From Bacteroides mediterraneensis (GTDB lineage Bacteria > Bacteroidota > Bacteroidia > Bacteroidales > Bacteroidaceae), in assembly GCF_016900355.1 (NCBI RefSeq), contig NZ_JACJKA010000004.1, positions 1 to 64,000 of the forward strand: a DNA stretch of 64,000 bases. Direction: 5' to 3'. Shown piece by piece: positions 40,026-48,891 of this stretch. Under the pieces are notes generated by a model, which was not told the origin of the DNA, did no database searches, and saw only the letters and a list, made by a program, of their open reading frames with translations. A program made the position numbers and the translations under genes. How positions within the stretch are numbered: the first letter of the stretch is position 1; each line of letters opens with the position of its first letter.

Positions 40026-41468
40026 ATGCCCGAACACTCTTTAAAAGAAAAAACCGCCAAAGGACTACTTTGGGGAGGTATCAACAACGGAGCCATGCAG
40101 GTACTGAACCTGGCCTTCGGCATCGTGACCGCCCGCATTCTGAACGACAGCGACTACGGAATGGTGGGCATGCTGAGTATTTTCTCCCTGATTGCCGGCT
40201 CTTTGCAGGAAAGCGGATTCACCGCGGCCTTGGTCAACAAGAAAGAAATCACCCATCAGGATTACAACGCGGTATTCTGGTTCTGTAGCGGACTGAGCCT
40301 GACCCTCTACCTGATTCTGGCCGGATGTGCCCCGCTTATTGCCGATTTCTACCACAATGACGCACTGGTTCCCCTGGCGCGTTACTCGTTCCTGGGCTTC
40401 TTCATTGCCAGTCTGGGGATTCCCCACAGTGCTTATCTCTTCCGTAACCTGATGGTCAAGCAGAAAGCCTTGTCGAGTATCATCGCCTTACTGGTATCCG
40501 GTACCACCGGTGTAACCATGGCCCTGCTGGGCTATTCTTACTGGGGAATTGCCACGCAAAGCATTGTCTACGTGGCGGTCATCAACCTGTGCTACCTGTA
40601 TTTCTCTCCCTGGCGACCGACGTTCCATTTTGATTTCAGTCCCCTGAGAAGCATGGTCGGCTTCAGCAGCAAACTCCTGCTGACCAATATTTTCAACCAC
40701 ATCAACAACAACCTGTTCTCCATCATCTTAGGGCGTTATTATTCCGAACGGGAGGTAGGACAATTCAATCAGGCCAACAAATGGAACCTGATGGGGCACT
40801 CTTTGATTACGGGTATGGTGAGCAGTGTGGCCCTTCCCGTACTGCGTCAGGTGGCCGACGACCCTGAACGCCAGTGCCGCGTGTTCCGCAAGATGCTCCG
40901 CTTTACAGCCTTCATCTCCTTCCCGGTGATGCTGGGCCTGTCTCTCATCGCCCCGGAAATGATCACCCTGACCATCGGCAGCAAATGGCTGCCCAGTGCC
41001 CACATTCTGCAACTGTTGGCTATCGGAGGCGCTTTCCTACCTGTAACCAGCCTGTACACCAACCTCCTCATCAGCAAAGGAAAATCCAACCTCTTCATGT
41101 GGAACACCATCGCGCAGGGCACCAGCCAGCTCGTAGTAATGTACCTGCTCTACCCTTATGGCATCCATCGCATGATTTTAGTATATATCGCCATCAACGT
41201 GGGGTGGCTGCTGGTATGGCACTATTTCGTGTGGCGGGAAATCAAACTCAGCCTCTTTCATGCGGTAAAAGATGTCTGTTCGTTTGGCCTCATCGCCGCC
41301 CTGATTATGGGAGGCGTCTATTTCCTGACCCGTTCCGTGGAGAACATTTACTGGCTGGTCACCCTGAAAATCCTGATTGCCGGAATCCTGTATCCACTTA
41401 TCATCTGGCTCAGTGGTTCCGTCACCTTCAAGGAAAGCCTGAACTACTTGCTCAAAAAGAAAAGCTAA
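40026..41468 (+). CDS. Polysaccharide flippase (Wzx/MOP family)
   Basis: A 480-residue inner-membrane protein with about 12-14 helices that would flip a lipid-linked oligosaccharide to the periplasm. The N-terminus KTAKGLLWGGINNGAMQVL followed by ARILNDSDYGMVGMLSIF is the typical opening of the MOP polysaccharide branch. It begins a same-strand cluster of sugar-transfer genes; the next gene starts right after its stop. No polymerase or ligase is seen in the cluster, so the product may be a single repeat or core extension rather than a long polymer. Confidence 0.88.
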   Translation: MPEHSLKEKTAKGLLWGGINNGAMQVLNLAFGIVTARILNDSDYGMVGMLSIFSLIAGSLQESGFTAALVNKKEITHQDYNAVFWFCSGLSLTLYLILAGCAPLIADFYHNDALVPLARYSFLGFFIASLGIPHSAYLFRNLMVKQKALSSIIALLVSGTTGVTMALLGYSYWGIATQSIVYVAVINLCYLYFSPWRPTFHFDFSPLRSMVGFSSKLLLTNIFNHINNNLFSIILGRYYSEREVGQFNQANKWNLMGHSLITGMVSSVALPVLRQVADDPERQCRVFRKMLRFTAFISFPVMLGLSLIAPEMITLTIGSKWLPSAHILQLLAIGGAFLPVTSLYTNLLISKGKSNLFMWNTIAQGTSQLVVMYLLYPYGIHRMILVYIAINVGWLLVWHYFVWREIKLSLFHAVKDVCSFGLIAALIMGGVYFLTRSVENIYWLVTLKILIAGILYPLIIWLSGSVTFKESLNYLLKKKS

Positions 41469-42428
41469 ATGAAAACTGTATCCATCGTACTCTGCTCCTA
41501 CAACGGCGAACGCTTCCTGAAAGCACAGTTGAACAGCATCGTCCGCCAGACCTATCCCATCCACGAACTGATTATTCAGGACGACGGATCTACCGACCAT
41601 ACGTTAGACATCGCCCGGGAATATGCCGCGCAATATCCTTTTATCCGCATCGAACGGAACACACAAAACCTCGGCTTCAACCGAAACTTTGAGAATGCAC
41701 TGAAAAAGGCCACGGGAGATTTCATCGCCATTGCCGACCAAGACGATATCTGGTATCCGGAGAAAATTGCTAAACAAGTAGCCGCCATCGGTACGCACGA
41801 CCTCTGCATTTCGGGTTATCATACCGATACAACTTATCAAGAGGGCGAAATGAAAAAAGTAGTCATTCCCCGCCACAACCTGGAATACCTGCTGTTTTAC
41901 GACAGTACCCCCGGACACAGCATGTTGCTGACCCGCGATTTCATCCGGCAGGTCTTTACGGAATGGGACGGACACATCCTCTACGACTGGTGGTTGAGTG
42001 TCAATGCCCAACTGGGGAAAGGTATCGCCTGCGTGAACGAGCCGCTCAATTGGCATCGTCCGCACCAAGGCTCCGCCATCAACCGGCTCAATGCGCAATA
42101 TGCAGCCTATTTGGTCAAGAAACCGACCTGGCAACCCTATGTCTATGGTTTCCGAAAATTCCGTGAGCAACAACAACTGACCACCTGGCAGTTTTTCTAC
42201 GGCTACATCCACCGGCATACCAGCAAGGACAAGCACGCCTTAGCCCATCAACTCAGTGGCCTCTTGCTGAAAAAAGATCCAATCAGCCTGTACCGTCTGT
42301 GTCTGCTGTGCATGCGGTTCAAACACCTGATTTACTTCTATCCACAGCAAAAAGGACTGCTCAGCTACGTAAGAAGTTTCTGCTATCCGATGATACGGGC
42401 CTACGGGAATACTTATTTTTACCTTTAA
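41469..42428 (+). CDS. Glycosyltransferase family 2
   Basis: A 319-residue GT-A enzyme. SIVLCSYNGERFLKAQLNSI opens the domain, DDGSTDHT is the first nucleotide-binding acidic motif (about residues 38-45), and ADQDDIW (about 87-93) is the DXD-like metal site. The LYDWWLSV segment near 170 is common in rhamnosyltransferase-like GT2 proteins. It acts in the cytoplasm on a lipid-linked acceptor. It is directly joined to the flippase gene and is followed by a new promoter before the cytidylyltransferase gene. The sugar is not determined. Confidence 0.88.
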   Translation: MKTVSIVLCSYNGERFLKAQLNSIVRQTYPIHELIIQDDGSTDHTLDIAREYAAQYPFIRIERNTQNLGFNRNFENALKKATGDFIAIADQDDIWYPEKIAKQVAAIGTHDLCISGYHTDTTYQEGEMKKVVIPRHNLEYLLFYDSTPGHSMLLTRDFIRQVFTEWDGHILYDWWLSVNAQLGKGIACVNEPLNWHRPHQGSAINRLNAQYAAYLVKKPTWQPYVYGFRKFREQQQLTTWQFFYGYIHRHTSKDKHALAHQLSGLLLKKDPISLYRLCLLCMRFKHLIYFYPQQKGLLSYVRSFCYPMIRAYGNTYFYL

Positions 42429-42429
42429 A

Positions 42430-42460
42430 TTGGAGAGGTGAGCAAGATTTCGTATTTTTG
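42430..42460 (+). promoter_or_regulatory. Internal promoter before the CDP-ribitol-type gene
   Basis: TTG at 42430-42432 and TATTTTTG at 42453-42460 are 20 bases apart and lie in the 58-base gap after the GT2 gene. The ATG follows 26 bases later. Confidence 0.65.
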
Positions 42461-42486
42461 TCACAACTTATCGTCCATAAAAACGC

Positions 42487-43854
42487 ATGAAAAAGAACAT
42501 TGCAGTCATATTAGCCGGAGGAGTAGGAAGTCGACTGGGACTTTCCACCCCTAAACAATTCTTCAAGGTGGCCGGAAAGATGGTCGTGGAACATACGGTA
42601 GACGCTTTCGAGCGCAATCCCCACATCGACGAGATTGCCATCGTCTCCAACCCGTTCTATATCTCTGAATTTGAGAACATCGTCATCAAAAACGGATGGA
42701 AGAAAATCAAGAAAATCCTCAAAGGAGGAAAAGAACGATACGATTCCAGCCTTTCTGCCATTGAAGCCTACGCCGGCAGCGATGTCAACCTGATTTTTCA
42801 TGACGCCGTACGCCCGCTCATCAGCCAGCGTATCATTAACGATGTGATTGAAGCGCTCGACAAATACGAGGCGATTGACGTAGCCCTCCCTTCTGCCGAT
42901 ACCATCATCGAGGTGGAAGACGATTTCATCTGCCAGATTCCGGACCGTTCCCGGCTGAGACGCGGACAGACTCCGCAGGCGTTTGCCATCAACACCATCC
43001 GAAAGGCCTACCAGATTGCCCTGAAAGACCCGAACTTCAAAGTAACGGATGATTGTGGCGTGGTAAAGAAATACCTGCCGGAAGTACCCATCTATGTGGT
43101 ACAAGGGGAAGAAAGCAACATGAAGCTGACCTACAAAGAAGATACCTATCTGCTCGACAAGTTCTTCCAACTCCGGAAAAGTGAGCTGAACCACGAACCG
43201 ATTCAGGAAGAAACTTTCCGCGACAAAGTGGCTGTCATTTTCGGAGGCAGCTACGGCATCGGGGCCGAGACCGCCCGGATGCTACAGGAAAAAGGCGGAA
43301 AGGTGTATTGTTTCTCCCGTAGCCTCAACCACACGGACGTAGGCAACCGCCAGACAGTAAAGGAAGCTTTGGAATCGGTGTACCAGAAAGAGAAACGCAT
43401 CGACTTCGTGGTCAATACAGCCGGTGTGCTCAACAAAGAACCGTTGATTTCCACCTCTTACGAGACTATCCAGTCGGCCGTACAGACCAACTACATGGGT
43501 ACGGTCAACGTAGCGTTGGAAGCCTTCCCCTATCTGAAAGAAAACAAGGGACAACTGATTTTCTTTACGTCCAGTTCCTATACCCGTGGACGGGCTTTCT
43601 ACAGCATCTATTCATCAACGAAAGCAGCCATCGTGAACTTTGTACAGGCCATTGCCCAGGAATGGGAAGGCTTTGGTATCCATATCAACTGCATCAACCC
43701 GGAACGGACCAAGACTCCAATGAGGGTACACAACTTCGGCATCGAGCCAGAAGATACTTTGCTATCGGCAGAGAAAGTGGCCGAAGCCACCCTGAGAACT
43801 TTAGCCTCCGACTATACCGGACAAGTGATTGACGTAAAACGGGAAACATTATGA
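42487..43854 (+). CDS. Fused cytidylyltransferase/short-chain reductase, CDP-ribitol synthase-like
   Basis: A two-domain enzyme of 455 residues. Residues ~1-235 form an IspD/TarI-like cytidylyltransferase: [12 protein letters not shown] at the start, then [20 protein letters not shown] and RGQTPQAF. Residues ~243-455 form a short-chain dehydrogenase with [20 protein letters not shown] and the catalytic YSSTK pair. The fusion matches Haemophilus Bcs1-type enzymes, which reduce ribulose 5-phosphate and make CDP-ribitol. The next gene, overlapping by 4 bases, is a LicD-family transferase able in principle to use such a donor. A plain IspD role in isoprenoid synthesis is unlikely because of the fusion and context. 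CDP-ribitol as product is a strong inference, not shown. Confidence 0.87.
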   Translation: MKKNIAVILAGGVGSRLGLSTPKQFFKVAGKMVVEHTVDAFERNPHIDEIAIVSNPFYISEFENIVIKNGWKKIKKILKGGKERYDSSLSAIEAYAGSDVNLIFHDAVRPLISQRIINDVIEALDKYEAIDVALPSADTIIEVEDDFICQIPDRSRLRRGQTPQAFAINTIRKAYQIALKDPNFKVTDDCGVVKKYLPEVPIYVVQGEESNMKLTYKEDTYLLDKFFQLRKSELNHEPIQEETFRDKVAVIFGGSYGIGAETARMLQEKGGKVYCFSRSLNHTDVGNRQTVKEALESVYQKEKRIDFVVNTAGVLNKEPLISTSYETIQSAVQTNYMGTVNVALEAFPYLKENKGQLIFFTSSSYTRGRAFYSIYSSTKAAIVNFVQAIAQEWEGFGIHINCINPERTKTPMRVHNFGIEPEDTLLSAEKVAEATLRTLASDYTGQVIDVKRETL

Positions 43855-44675
43855 ACAATCCGTTCCTGACTGAATATGTAAAGCAAAACCTGAGAGAATG
43901 CCAGTTGAAGCAGCTCTCCATCCTGGAAGAAGTGGACCGCATCTGCCGGAAGCACCAAATCGATTACTGGCTTGACGGCGGCAGCCTGCTGGGAGCCATC
44001 CGTCACGGAGGATTCATTCCCTGGGATGACGACATCGACATCGCCATGACTCTGGAAGGGCTGAAACAATTCATCCGTGTAGCCCCTCAGGAGTTGCGTG
44101 AAGGACTCTTCCTGCAAACCTCGGAAAGCGACCCCACCCACAAGGAACCGATTGTCAAGGTACGCGACTTGAACTCGCTGTACATCGAAAGCGGAGACAA
44201 CATGCAGGCCCCCTACCAAAAAGGACTGTACATTGACATTTTCCCCTTTATCGATTATCCCAGCGTACCGAAGGCATGGGTAAAGAAACTGACCAAAGGC
44301 ATCTCTACCAGCTACTCCATCCTGCACAAGGCACACTACTATTCCTTGCGTGCCTTTGCCGAATATTTCTGGTTTCATGCCAAATACGGTCTCTACCGGA
44401 CTCTCTGGGGACTGCTCAACCTTCTTTATCCCAAAGGTACCTATATGTCGAATATCCTGATCAACAACGGATACGGTATCATGCATCGGAAAGACTCTAT
44501 TTTCCCGCTGGGCCGCATGACCTTTGAGGGGAAAGAATTTCCGGCTCCACACAACCCGGACGCCTACCTGAAAGACCTTTACAAGAATTATATGGAAATC
44601 CCGCCAGAGGATAAACGCAAGATACATGCCATTTATGTACACCCGGAATTGATTACTCATGGAAACAACCGTTAA
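43851..44675 (+). CDS. LicD-family phosphotransferase
   Basis: A 274-residue cytosolic protein of the LicD/fukutin-related nucleotidyltransferase fold. [20 protein letters not shown] followed by WDDDIDIAM (about residues 41-70) holds the catalytic Asp residues, and a later [11 protein letters not shown] region is also conserved. LicD proteins move phosphocholine from CDP-choline, and the mammalian relatives fukutin and FKRP move ribitol phosphate from CDP-ribitol. Its ATG overlaps the stop of the CDP-ribitol-synthase-like gene, so the two are translationally coupled and probably work together to add ribitol phosphate to the glycan. No choline uptake or CDP-choline genes are seen nearby. Confidence 0.88.
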   Translation: MNNPFLTEYVKQNLRECQLKQLSILEEVDRICRKHQIDYWLDGGSLLGAIRHGGFIPWDDDIDIAMTLEGLKQFIRVAPQELREGLFLQTSESDPTHKEPIVKVRDLNSLYIESGDNMQAPYQKGLYIDIFPFIDYPSVPKAWVKKLTKGISTSYSILHKAHYYSLRAFAEYFWFHAKYGLYRTLWGLLNLLYPKGTYMSNILINNGYGIMHRKDSIFPLGRMTFEGKEFPAPHNPDAYLKDLYKNYMEIPPEDKRKIHAIYVHPELITHGNNR

Positions 44676-45702
44676 ACATACGCACAGTCATCCGGCCCTC
44701 GTAGAGGTAGCCGTATTGATTCTGTTCTTCAACCGCCCAGAACCGCTTAAAGCTGTTTTCGAACAGGTAAGAAAGGCACGCCCTTCCAAGCTATTCCTCT
44801 ATCAGGACGGTCCCAGAGGAGAGAAAGACCTACCCGGCATACAAGCCTGCCGGAAGGTCGTAGACGAGATAGACTGGGAATGTGAGGTACACCAATGGTA
44901 CCAGGAACAAAACTTTGGTTGTGACCCCTCCGAATATCTGTCACAGAAATGGGCATTTTCCCACGTAGACAAATGCATTGTACTGGAAGATGACGACATC
45001 CCTTCCGTCAGTTTCTTCCGCTTCTGCAAGGAACTACTCGACAAATACGAGAACGATACCCGTATCTGCATGATTTCCGGCATCAACTACGACGAGGTGA
45101 CGAAAGACGTACCCTACGACTACTTTTTCAGCACCACCTTCTCCATCTGGGGATGGGCCAGTTGGCGCCGTGTCATCGACCAATGGGACGAGCATTACAG
45201 TTTCCTGGACGATTCATTCAACCTGCAGCAACTGAAAGAGTATATCAAGGAACGGAAATACCAGAAAGAATTCATTGAATTCTGCCAACATCACCGGGAA
45301 AGCGGAAAGGCTTATTACGAGAGTATTTTCCATGCCGCCATGTTCTTCAACTCCGGGCTGAGCATCGTGCCTACGAAAAACATGATCCACAACCTGGGGG
45401 CTACAGCAGGTTCCACCCACTTCGGCAGCGGCAACAACCTGCTCCCGAGGGGCTACCGACGCATCTTTACCATGGCACGTCATGAACTGGACTTCCCGTT
45501 GAAACACCCGCGTTACGTGATTGAGAATGTGGGCTACAAAGACCGTATGTTCCGTATTATGGCCTGGGGACATCCTTGGATTAAAATCGGCCGCTCGTTC
45601 GAGGAACTTTACCTTAACATGCGTTACGGGAATTTCAAGAATATCAGTAAAGCTTTGTGCAACCGCCTCAACAAGTGGCTGGGCAGAAACAAATGGCGTT
45701 AA
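44659..45702 (+). CDS. GT-A glycosyltransferase-like protein (HlpA-like group)
   Basis: A 347-residue protein with the nucleotide-diphospho-sugar transferase fold. [19 protein letters not shown] near the start, LFLYQDGPR, and the acidic motif [11 protein letters not shown] (about residues 109-119) match a group often labelled hemolytic protein HlpA-like, which is most probably a glycosyltransferase group. [11 protein letters not shown] is a characteristic downstream motif. It overlaps licD by 17 bases, so coupling is likely. The donor is unknown, and I see nothing that supports a haemolysin role. Confidence 0.8.
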   Translation: METTVKHTHSHPALVEVAVLILFFNRPEPLKAVFEQVRKARPSKLFLYQDGPRGEKDLPGIQACRKVVDEIDWECEVHQWYQEQNFGCDPSEYLSQKWAFSHVDKCIVLEDDDIPSVSFFRFCKELLDKYENDTRICMISGINYDEVTKDVPYDYFFSTTFSIWGWASWRRVIDQWDEHYSFLDDSFNLQQLKEYIKERKYQKEFIEFCQHHRESGKAYYESIFHAAMFFNSGLSIVPTKNMIHNLGATAGSTHFGSGNNLLPRGYRRIFTMARHELDFPLKHPRYVIENVGYKDRMFRIMAWGHPWIKIGRSFEELYLNMRYGNFKNISKALCNRLNKWLGRNKWR

Positions 45703-45712
45703 TCCCTGAGAC

Positions 45713-46789
45713 ATGAATCCAAAACTCAATATTTATTTCTATCACACCCGTCTTACGCGGGAAAGTTACGAAGAGTGGAAAAACTTCCGGTTTCCGGGTC
45801 ACATTCTCTATGGCCTGCCCTTGCTGGAAAACCACGGCATCCACTCGGTGATGCACCGTTACAAAGCTTTCGCCAGCCGATGGAAGCTGATGCTCTATGC
45901 CACCAAAGAGATTCTTTTCTGCAAAGAGCCCTACGAGGTACTCTACGGCACTTCTTTCCGAGGCTTGGAGCTGATTATCTTCTTACGGGCTCTCGGACTG
46001 TACCGGAAGCCTATCGTCATCTGGCATCACACCGCCCTGCGCCAATCGCCCAACCGGCTGAAAGAAGCCATCTCCCGTTTCTTCTACCGAGGCATTGACC
46101 ACATGTTCCTCTTCAGCCGGAAACTGATTCAGGATTCCATTGCCACCCACAAGGTACCGGAACACAAGCTGGAGCTGATACACTGGGGACCTGATCTGGC
46201 GTTCTACGACCACCTGCTGAAAGAGCTGCCTCCACAACCACGGACTGGTTACATCTCGACCGGAAAGGAAAACCGCGACCTGAAAACCATGCTGGAAGCC
46301 TTCTCACAGACGGAAGAAGACCTGGAGGTATTCATCGCGGAAACCTGTGGGAACCTCAACTATAAACAAATAGCCGACAGCCTGACACTGACCGACAACA
46401 TCCATATTCATTATACCGAAGGAGTCATCCCCTACGAGCTGGCAAAGAAGGTAGCCCGCAAGAAAGCCATTGTCATCTGTTGTCTGGACTTCCCCTATAC
46501 CGTAGGACTTACCACCTTGGTGGAAGCCTACGCACTGGGTATCCCCGTCATCTGCTCAAAGAATCCGAACTTCGAAATTGACATTGAGAAAGAAGGAATC
46601 GGTATCGCCGTGGAATATGGCGATGTGGAGGGTTGGGTAGAAGCCATCAATTACTTACATACGCACCCGGAAGAAGCGGAACGGATGGGACGCAATGCCC
46701 GCAAATTAGGAGAAGAGCGTTTCAATTTGACGATATTCAGTAAGGAAATTGCCGAAAGACTGTTGCACATAAGTGCAAAAAACTCCTAA
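45713..46789 (+). CDS. Glycosyltransferase family 4-like (GT-B)
   Basis: A 358-residue GT-B enzyme. The N-terminal half (LNIYFYHTRLTRESYEEWKN) is divergent, while the C-terminal half shows the donor site, with VGLTTLVEAYALGIPVICS as an altered E-x7-E region in which the first Glu is replaced (VGLTTLVEA). The linker GYISTGKENRDLKTMLEAF is recognisable. It lies 10 bases after the HlpA-like gene. Its 3' end contains a promoter for the next gene. Whether loss of the first Glu affects activity is not known; the second Glu of the motif is present. Confidence 0.78.
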   Translation: MNPKLNIYFYHTRLTRESYEEWKNFRFPGHILYGLPLLENHGIHSVMHRYKAFASRWKLMLYATKEILFCKEPYEVLYGTSFRGLELIIFLRALGLYRKPIVIWHHTALRQSPNRLKEAISRFFYRGIDHMFLFSRKLIQDSIATHKVPEHKLELIHWGPDLAFYDHLLKELPPQPRTGYISTGKENRDLKTMLEAFSQTEEDLEVFIAETCGNLNYKQIADSLTLTDNIHIHYTEGVIPYELAKKVARKKAIVICCLDFPYTVGLTTLVEAYALGIPVICSKNPNFEIDIEKEGIGIAVEYGDVEGWVEAINYLHTHPEEAERMGRNARKLGEERFNLTIFSKEIAERLLHISAKNS

Positions 46790-46794
46790 CTTTG
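46763..46794 (+). promoter_or_regulatory. Internal promoter overlapping the GT4-like gene end
   Basis: TTG at 46763-46765 and TAACTTTG at 46787-46794 are 21 bases apart. The -7 element overlaps the stop codon of the upstream gene, and the next ATG follows 22 bases later. Confidence 0.65.
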
Positions 46795-46816
46795 CAGAAA
46801 ACTTGAACGACACGCC

Positions 46817-48079
46817 ATGAGAGTACTTATCATCAACACTGCAGAACGCATAGGAGGTGCTGCCATTGCCGCCAACCGGCTGATGGAAGCCTTGAAAAAC
46901 AACGGGATAAAAGCCAAGATGTTGGTCCGCAACAAACAGACCGACCAAGTCACCGTTGTCGCGCTCAAGAAATCATGGCGTAAAATCTGGCAATTCACTT
47001 GGGAGCGCATCGTCATCTGGGCAGCCAACGGCTTCAAACGCCATAACCTGTTTGCCGTAGACATTGCGAACACCGGTACCGACATCACTTCCTTACCGGA
47101 ATTCCGTCAGGCCGATGTCATCCATCTGCATTGGATTAATCAGGGGATGCTTTCACTGAAAGACATACAGCGTATTCTTGCTTCTGGAAAGCCCGTGGTA
47201 TGGACCTTACATGACATGTGGCCTTTTACGGGTATCTGCCACTACTCCGGCGAATGCGAGAAATACACGACCGAATGCCATGACTGCCCACTCTTGTTGA
47301 AGCCTCATCGTCATGACCTGTCGGAAAAGACTTTCCGTAAAAAGCAGAAACTATATACTACCGCTCCTATCACGTTCATCGCCTGCAGCCGATGGTTGGA
47401 AGCTATGGCCCGAAAAAGTTCTCTGCTTCAGGGACATACCATTACTAATATCCCCAATGCCATCAACACCAATCTGTTCAAACCACGTGCCAAGAAGTTT
47501 GCCCGTGAAAAGCTGCATCTTCCCACCGACAAAAAACTGCTGCTGTTCGGCTCCATGAAAATCACCGACAAACGGAAAGGTATCGACTACCTGATAGAAG
47601 CCTGCAAACTGTTGGCTCAACAGGAACCGGAACTCAGTCAGCAATTAGGGGTTGTCGTATTGGGAAGCCAGGCAGAACAATGCAAGTCGCTCTTCCCCTT
47701 CCCCATCTACCCGATGAACTACGTCAGCAACGAGAAAGAACTGGTGGATATCTACAATGCCGTTGACCTTTACGTGACGCCTTCCCTGCAGGACAACCTG
47801 CCCAACACCATTGTGGAAGCAATGGCCTGCGGCATTCCTTGTGTAGGATTCAATGTAGGCGGTATCCCGCAAATGATTGACCATCTTCACAACGGTTATG
47901 TAGCGCAATACAAATCGGCGGAAGATTTGGCCAATGGCATCAGCTGGACCCTGACCGAAGGAGACTATGAAACGATGAGTTCAGAGGCCTACCGTAAAGC
48001 CGTGACGACTTATTCAGAAAGCACCATTGCCAGTCAGTACATACAAATCTACAATCACATTACCGGACAAAATGCATAA
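46817..48079 (+). CDS. Glycosyltransferase family 4
   Basis: A 420-residue retaining GT-B enzyme. It opens with LIINTAERIGGAAIAANRLM, the glycine-rich acceptor loop. WTLHDMWPFTGICHYSGEC with several Cys (CEKYTTECHDCPLL) is a hallmark of a Bacteroidetes GT4 subgroup. Donor-domain motifs are FGSMKITDKRKG and SLQDNLPNTIVEAMACGIPC with the catalytic Glu pair region. It has its own promoter and overlaps the final GT2 gene by 8 bases. Sugar specificity is not determined. Confidence 0.87.
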   Translation: MRVLIINTAERIGGAAIAANRLMEALKNNGIKAKMLVRNKQTDQVTVVALKKSWRKIWQFTWERIVIWAANGFKRHNLFAVDIANTGTDITSLPEFRQADVIHLHWINQGMLSLKDIQRILASGKPVVWTLHDMWPFTGICHYSGECEKYTTECHDCPLLLKPHRHDLSEKTFRKKQKLYTTAPITFIACSRWLEAMARKSSLLQGHTITNIPNAINTNLFKPRAKKFAREKLHLPTDKKLLLFGSMKITDKRKGIDYLIEACKLLAQQEPELSQQLGVVVLGSQAEQCKSLFPFPIYPMNYVSNEKELVDIYNAVDLYVTPSLQDNLPNTIVEAMACGIPCVGFNVGGIPQMIDHLHNGYVAQYKSAEDLANGISWTLTEGDYETMSSEAYRKAVTTYSESTIASQYIQIYNHITGQNA

Positions 48080-48845
48080 TTTTCACCACTTACATCCTAA
48101 GTTCTCTATTATTACCGTCACTTACAATGCCGGAGCCGTATTGGAAGATACCATTCAGAGCGTCATCACCCAAACCTACAAGAATGTGGAATACATCATT
48201 GTGGACGGAGGGTCGAAAGACCGTACCCTGCAGATTGTCGACCAATACAAGGAACATATACACAAGGTGGTAAGTGAACCGGACAAAGGATTGTATGATG
48301 CCATGAACAAAGGTATCAAACTGGCCACCGGCGATTACCTCTGTTTCCTGAATGCCGGCGATGAACTGCACGAAGACGATACGCTCCAGCTCATGGTACA
48401 TTCACTTACCGAAACGACCCTGCCGGACGTGATTTACGGCGACACAGCCATTGTAGACGAAGAGGGACATTTTCTGCACATGCGACGCCTGAGTCCCCCT
48501 GAAAACCTGACCTGGAAGAGCTTCAAGGAAGGTATGCTGGTCTGCCATCAGGCCTTCTTTGCCCGTCGTGACCTGGTAGAACCTTACGACCTGCACTATC
48601 GTTTCTCGGCCGACTTTGACTGGTGCATCCGAATCATGAAGAAAAGCAAAGTCCTTCACCACACCCATCTGATTCTGATTGACTACCTGAACGAAGGGAT
48701 GACCACCCGCAATCACAAAGCCTCTCTGAAGGAACGCTTCCACATTATGTGCAAGCACTATGGGGTGGTATCTACTGTCATGCGCCATGCATGGTTCGTC
48801 ATCCGGGCACTGAAAAACAAGAAACGTCCTGTTTCCAATGCCTAA
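48072..48845 (+). CDS. Glycosyltransferase family 2
   Basis: A 257-residue GT-A enzyme with FSIITVTYNAGAVLEDTIQS, VDGGSKDRTL and the metal site LNAGDEL (about residues 89-95). A second acidic motif FSADFDWCIRI lies near 185. The frame opens upstream at 48027, but the ATG at 48072 puts the conserved first strand at the normal distance and overlaps the previous gene by only 8 bases. It is the last gene of the cluster; the transcription terminator starts inside its final codons. The acceptor is unknown. Confidence 0.87.
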   Translation: MHNFHHLHPKFSIITVTYNAGAVLEDTIQSVITQTYKNVEYIIVDGGSKDRTLQIVDQYKEHIHKVVSEPDKGLYDAMNKGIKLATGDYLCFLNAGDELHEDDTLQLMVHSLTETTLPDVIYGDTAIVDEEGHFLHMRRLSPPENLTWKSFKEGMLVCHQAFFARRDLVEPYDLHYRFSADFDWCIRIMKKSKVLHHTHLILIDYLNEGMTTRNHKASLKERFHIMCKHYGVVSTVMRHAWFVIRALKNKKRPVSNA

Positions 48846-48865
48846 GCATCTTCCACAGGACGTTT
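48822..48865 (+). terminator. Terminator overlapping the GT2 stop codon
   Basis: AAACGTCCTGT (48822-48832) pairs perfectly with ACAGGACGTTT (48855-48865), then TATCTTCT. The left arm is in the coding sequence and the TAA (48843-48845) is in the loop. Confidence 0.65.
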
Positions 48866-48891
48866 TATCTTCTCAAAGGTAATTTTACCCC

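Noticed and set aside
42487-43200. IspD of the isoprenoid pathway
   Set aside because: Fusion to a short-chain reductase and overlap with licD favour CDP-ribitol-type synthesis.
43812-44660. Minus-strand open frame of 282 codons
   Set aside because: Antisense to licD, which has intact motifs; it is a codon-bias shadow.
44659-45702. Haemolysin role for the HlpA-like gene
   Set aside because: The sequence shows a sugar-transferase fold and lies in a glycan cluster; the name appears historical.
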